Assembly (NCBI GenBank): GCA_910584745.1
Contig: CAJUDG010000001.1
Span: 62,001 to 126,000, forward strand
Direction: 5' to 3'
Source: an uncultured Eubacteriales bacterium
Lineage (GTDB): Bacteria; Bacillota; Clostridia; Oscillospirales; Acutalibacteraceae
Length of the DNA stretch: 64,000 bases
Position 1 is the first letter of the stretch, and each line of letters opens with the position of its first letter. Made by a program: the position numbers and the translations under genes. Shown here piece after piece: positions 62,168-64,000 of the stretch. A model generated the notes under the pieces. The model saw only the letters and a list, made by a program, of their open reading frames with translations. It was not told where the DNA came from and ran no database searches.

Positions 62168-63249
62168 TTATTCTCCGCTCTCCTCTGCTGCGTTGCACTG
62201 AGTCAGCACCAGCTCCATCAGTTGCATGGCCTCCGGGGGGCAGCATGGCGGAGATTTCCTCGATGGTCTTGCGGGCGGCGAAAGTCATGAACAGGTCGTT
62301 GCCCAGCAGCTCCGGGGCGTACTGTTTCAGCAGCGCCGAGCCCACCGGGTGCTTCAGCAGGTCGCCGAACACCGTTTCCTTGTTGTACTTGTGCCGGACG
62401 AAATCCTCCTCGGTGGCATACTCGAAATGATAGCTCCCGCTGCCCAGCTCCTTGGGCTCCTGCCCGGGGAGGTCGACCAGGGTGGTGGTGTTGGCGGGTA
62501 TCTCCACGTCGATTTCATAGCGTCTGTCCCTGCATATGACCTTGCACCCCAGCCGCCCGTATACCGTCTCGATCCCGCCGCTCAGCTCCGTGACGCCCTC
62601 AATGAGCCGTGGCCTTACAAGACTGCGCCTGTACCCCGGCTCCAGCGCCCGCAGGCCGCACAGGTCTTTGTACATCCACTCGCCGATGGAGGCGTAGGCG
62701 TACTGGTTCAGGGAGTTCATCTCGAATTTGTTGAAGCTGCCGTCCGGGTTCACGCCGTCCCACAGCTCCCAGACGGTGGTGCCGCCCAGCTTCACGTGGT
62801 AGAGCCACCCGGGGCAGTCCTCCTTGAGGAACACCTTCCCCGCCAAGTCGTGCCGCCCGTTCTCAGACAGCGCCCTGCACAGCACCCGGGTGCCCGCAAA
62901 GCCGGTGGTCAGGTGGTTCTTGTGGCTTTCAAGATTTTTGCACAGCCGCTCCAAAAACCGGGGCCTGTCCTCCTCCCGGCAAATGCCGAACTGCAGCCCC
63001 ATGGCAAGGCCGGTCTGGGTGTCGGAGAGCAGCCGCCCGGCGGGGGTGATGTACTCGGCTCTCAGGGCCTCGAGCACCTTTTCATACAGCGCCCGGTACT
63101 CCCTCGCCTCCGGCTCATAGCCCAGCAGCTCTGCGGACTTTGCCACAATGTCAATGGAGTTGAGATAGTACACGCTGGCCACATAGTTGGGGTCTGTGGC
63201 GCCGATCTTCTCCGGCAGTTCCAGGTGCCATCCGATTTTTGCTTTGCAC
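62168..63249 (-). pseudogene. Remnant of a second GH78 alpha-L-rhamnosidase (C-terminal third)
   Basis: AAAGGAGG and GTG 63249 look like the original start, but the frame directly joined to it is wrong. The C-terminal rhamnosidase part (GWHLELPEKIGATDPNYVAS, then GRHDLAGKVFLKEDCPGWLY, and TTVWELWDGVNPDGSF) begins within a few codons, so the N-terminal and most of the catalytic domain are deleted. A second break is a run of six G at 62235-62240 where five are expected; correcting it gives a natural stop at 62168. Not functional. Confidence 0.82.
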
Positions 63250-63263
63250 GGCTGTGCCTCCTT

Positions 63264-64000
63264 TTATGATAGGGCGAATGCCTGGAAGTCGGCGGTCGAA
63301 TCACCGGTAAAGGTGAAATAAAGGCCATAAACACCCGACAGCGGGGTTAGATCTGCAGAGTATTCCTGCCAACCCATCGTAAGCTCCGCAGTGATAGACG
63401 CTGCCGGTATCTTTTCATCCGGACTGTCCTTCGGATATACGAACAGTTCGACCCTTGCGTTTCCACGCCCTCGCAAAGTCATAGAAACTGTTTTTGCACT
63501 ACTTATCTGAAAATACTTAAACCCGGCGCTTGCACCGTCTCTCAGGTTAGCAATATATGTTTCGGCATCGCCCTCGCTGTCACTGCCGCTCTGGGTGAAG
63601 TAGGGGTGGATCTGCTTTTTGTCCTTCTCAAAGGTTTTCAAGTACGGGAGAGTTCCCTCCCGGCTGGTAAGATTGCAGGCGATCCGCGCCTCATAGGTTC
63701 CCTCGCCGTTCAGAGGCCCGCCATTGAGCCCACAGCTGGTTGTCTCCACCTGGGGGATGGAACCGTCCGGCAGTATCTCTACCGGCTCGGCGCATCCCTG
63801 GCGGGCGCATTTTTGCTTGTTGGTCTGGCGGTGGTAGAAGATGTACCACTGTCCATTCGCTTCAACCAGGCCGCCGTGGGTGTTGCCGGTATAGTTATTT
63901 GGTATGGTATTGCCCTTGTATCCTACATCTCCTATGCTTACTATCGTGCCGCCATAGGTAAATGGGCCAAAGGGGATGACTGCGGTGGCATAGCAGAGCT
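63264..64000 (-). CDS. GH43-type glycosidase, 5' part outside window
   Basis: The frame is open from the right edge (first full codon at 63998) to the stop at 63264. It contains GNTIPNNYTGNTHGGLVEAN and GQWYIFYHRQTNKQKCARQG, characteristic of the end of the GH43 five-bladed propeller (arabinosidase/xylosidase group). A C-terminal beta-sandwich carbohydrate-binding domain follows (TYIANLRDGASAGFKYFQIS to GLYFTFTGDSTADFQAF). It probably removes arabinose or xylose side groups; it is the first gene seen of the GH43-GH78-GH2 cluster. The N-terminus, with possible signal peptide and catalytic Asp residues, is not in view. Confidence 0.8.
   Translation of the reverse strand, partial: LCYATAVIPFGPFTYGGTIVSIGDVGYKGNTIPNNYTGNTHGGLVEANGQWYIFYHRQTNKQKCARQGCAEPVEILPDGSIPQVETTSCGLNGGPLNGEGTYEARIACNLTSREGTLPYLKTFEKDKKQIHPYFTQSGSDSEGDAETYIANLRDGASAGFKYFQISSAKTVSMTLRGRGNARVELFVYPKDSPDEKIPAASITAELTMGWQEYSADLTPLSGVYGLYFTFTGDSTADFQAFALS

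Overview
The window reads as chromosome of a GC-rich Gram-positive gut anaerobe, most likely a clostridial Oscillospiraceae/Ruminococcaceae relative. The evidence is AGGAGG-type ribosome binding sites, a serine-rich lipoprotein sugar binder, S-layer homology (SLH) proteins, class B sortase, PolC-type polymerase sequence, and plant or host glycan-degrading operons. I cannot name a species from sequence alone.

Left flank (1-9.7 kb), ordinary chromosome: the end of a ribose/galactose-type ABC importer (permease, ATPase, lipoprotein binder), a divergent VOC / PHP / SLH-NagZ cluster, an L-cysteine desulfidase-like enzyme, a zinc-ribbon membrane protein with two YARHG repeats, and tRNA-Thr and tRNA-Tyr.

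From the tRNA pair to about 59.6 kb the window is a patchwork of mobile DNA around one intact glycan operon. Element A (about 9.8-14.7 kb) and element C (about 29.8-34.0 kb) are sister mobilizable elements with the same order: tyrosine integrase, MOBP-type relaxase, MobC, a GC-rich candidate oriT, a HTH protein, an excisionase, and a zinc-finger protein of unknown function. Element B (24.2-25.7 kb) is the same integrase alone between perfect 33-bp repeats. A third, diverged copy of the zinc-finger gene at 40 kb marks another remnant. A 27-28 bp att-like motif recurs seven times at element boundaries. Between A and B lies a four-gene glycoside operon (GH78, GH5, GPH symporter, GH3) with a divergent AraC regulator. 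Between B and C lies a strongly AT-rich two-gene module, an AAA+ ATPase with a subtilisin-like protease, which I regard as a candidate conflict/defence system. After C come a small ORF, a two-gene unit with a 1296-aa SLH / thrombospondin-type-3 / von Willebrand A surface protein, and a scar in which a type III restriction helicase abuts a decayed polC fragment.

From 45.5 to 59.3 kb is a conjugative block (VirB6/TrbL-like, PrgI-like, VirB4, VirD4, MobP3-type relaxase, sortase B, ArdC-like protein, toprim protein, C5 methyltransferase). A MntA/HepT toxin-antitoxin pair sits inside it. The block has no integrase in view and its VirB4 is frameshifted. A second glycan locus (GH2, GH78 remnant, GH43) follows; two of its genes carry indels and one is also internally deleted. 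Most of the apparent frameshifts lie in short homopolymers, so assembly error and real decay must both be considered.
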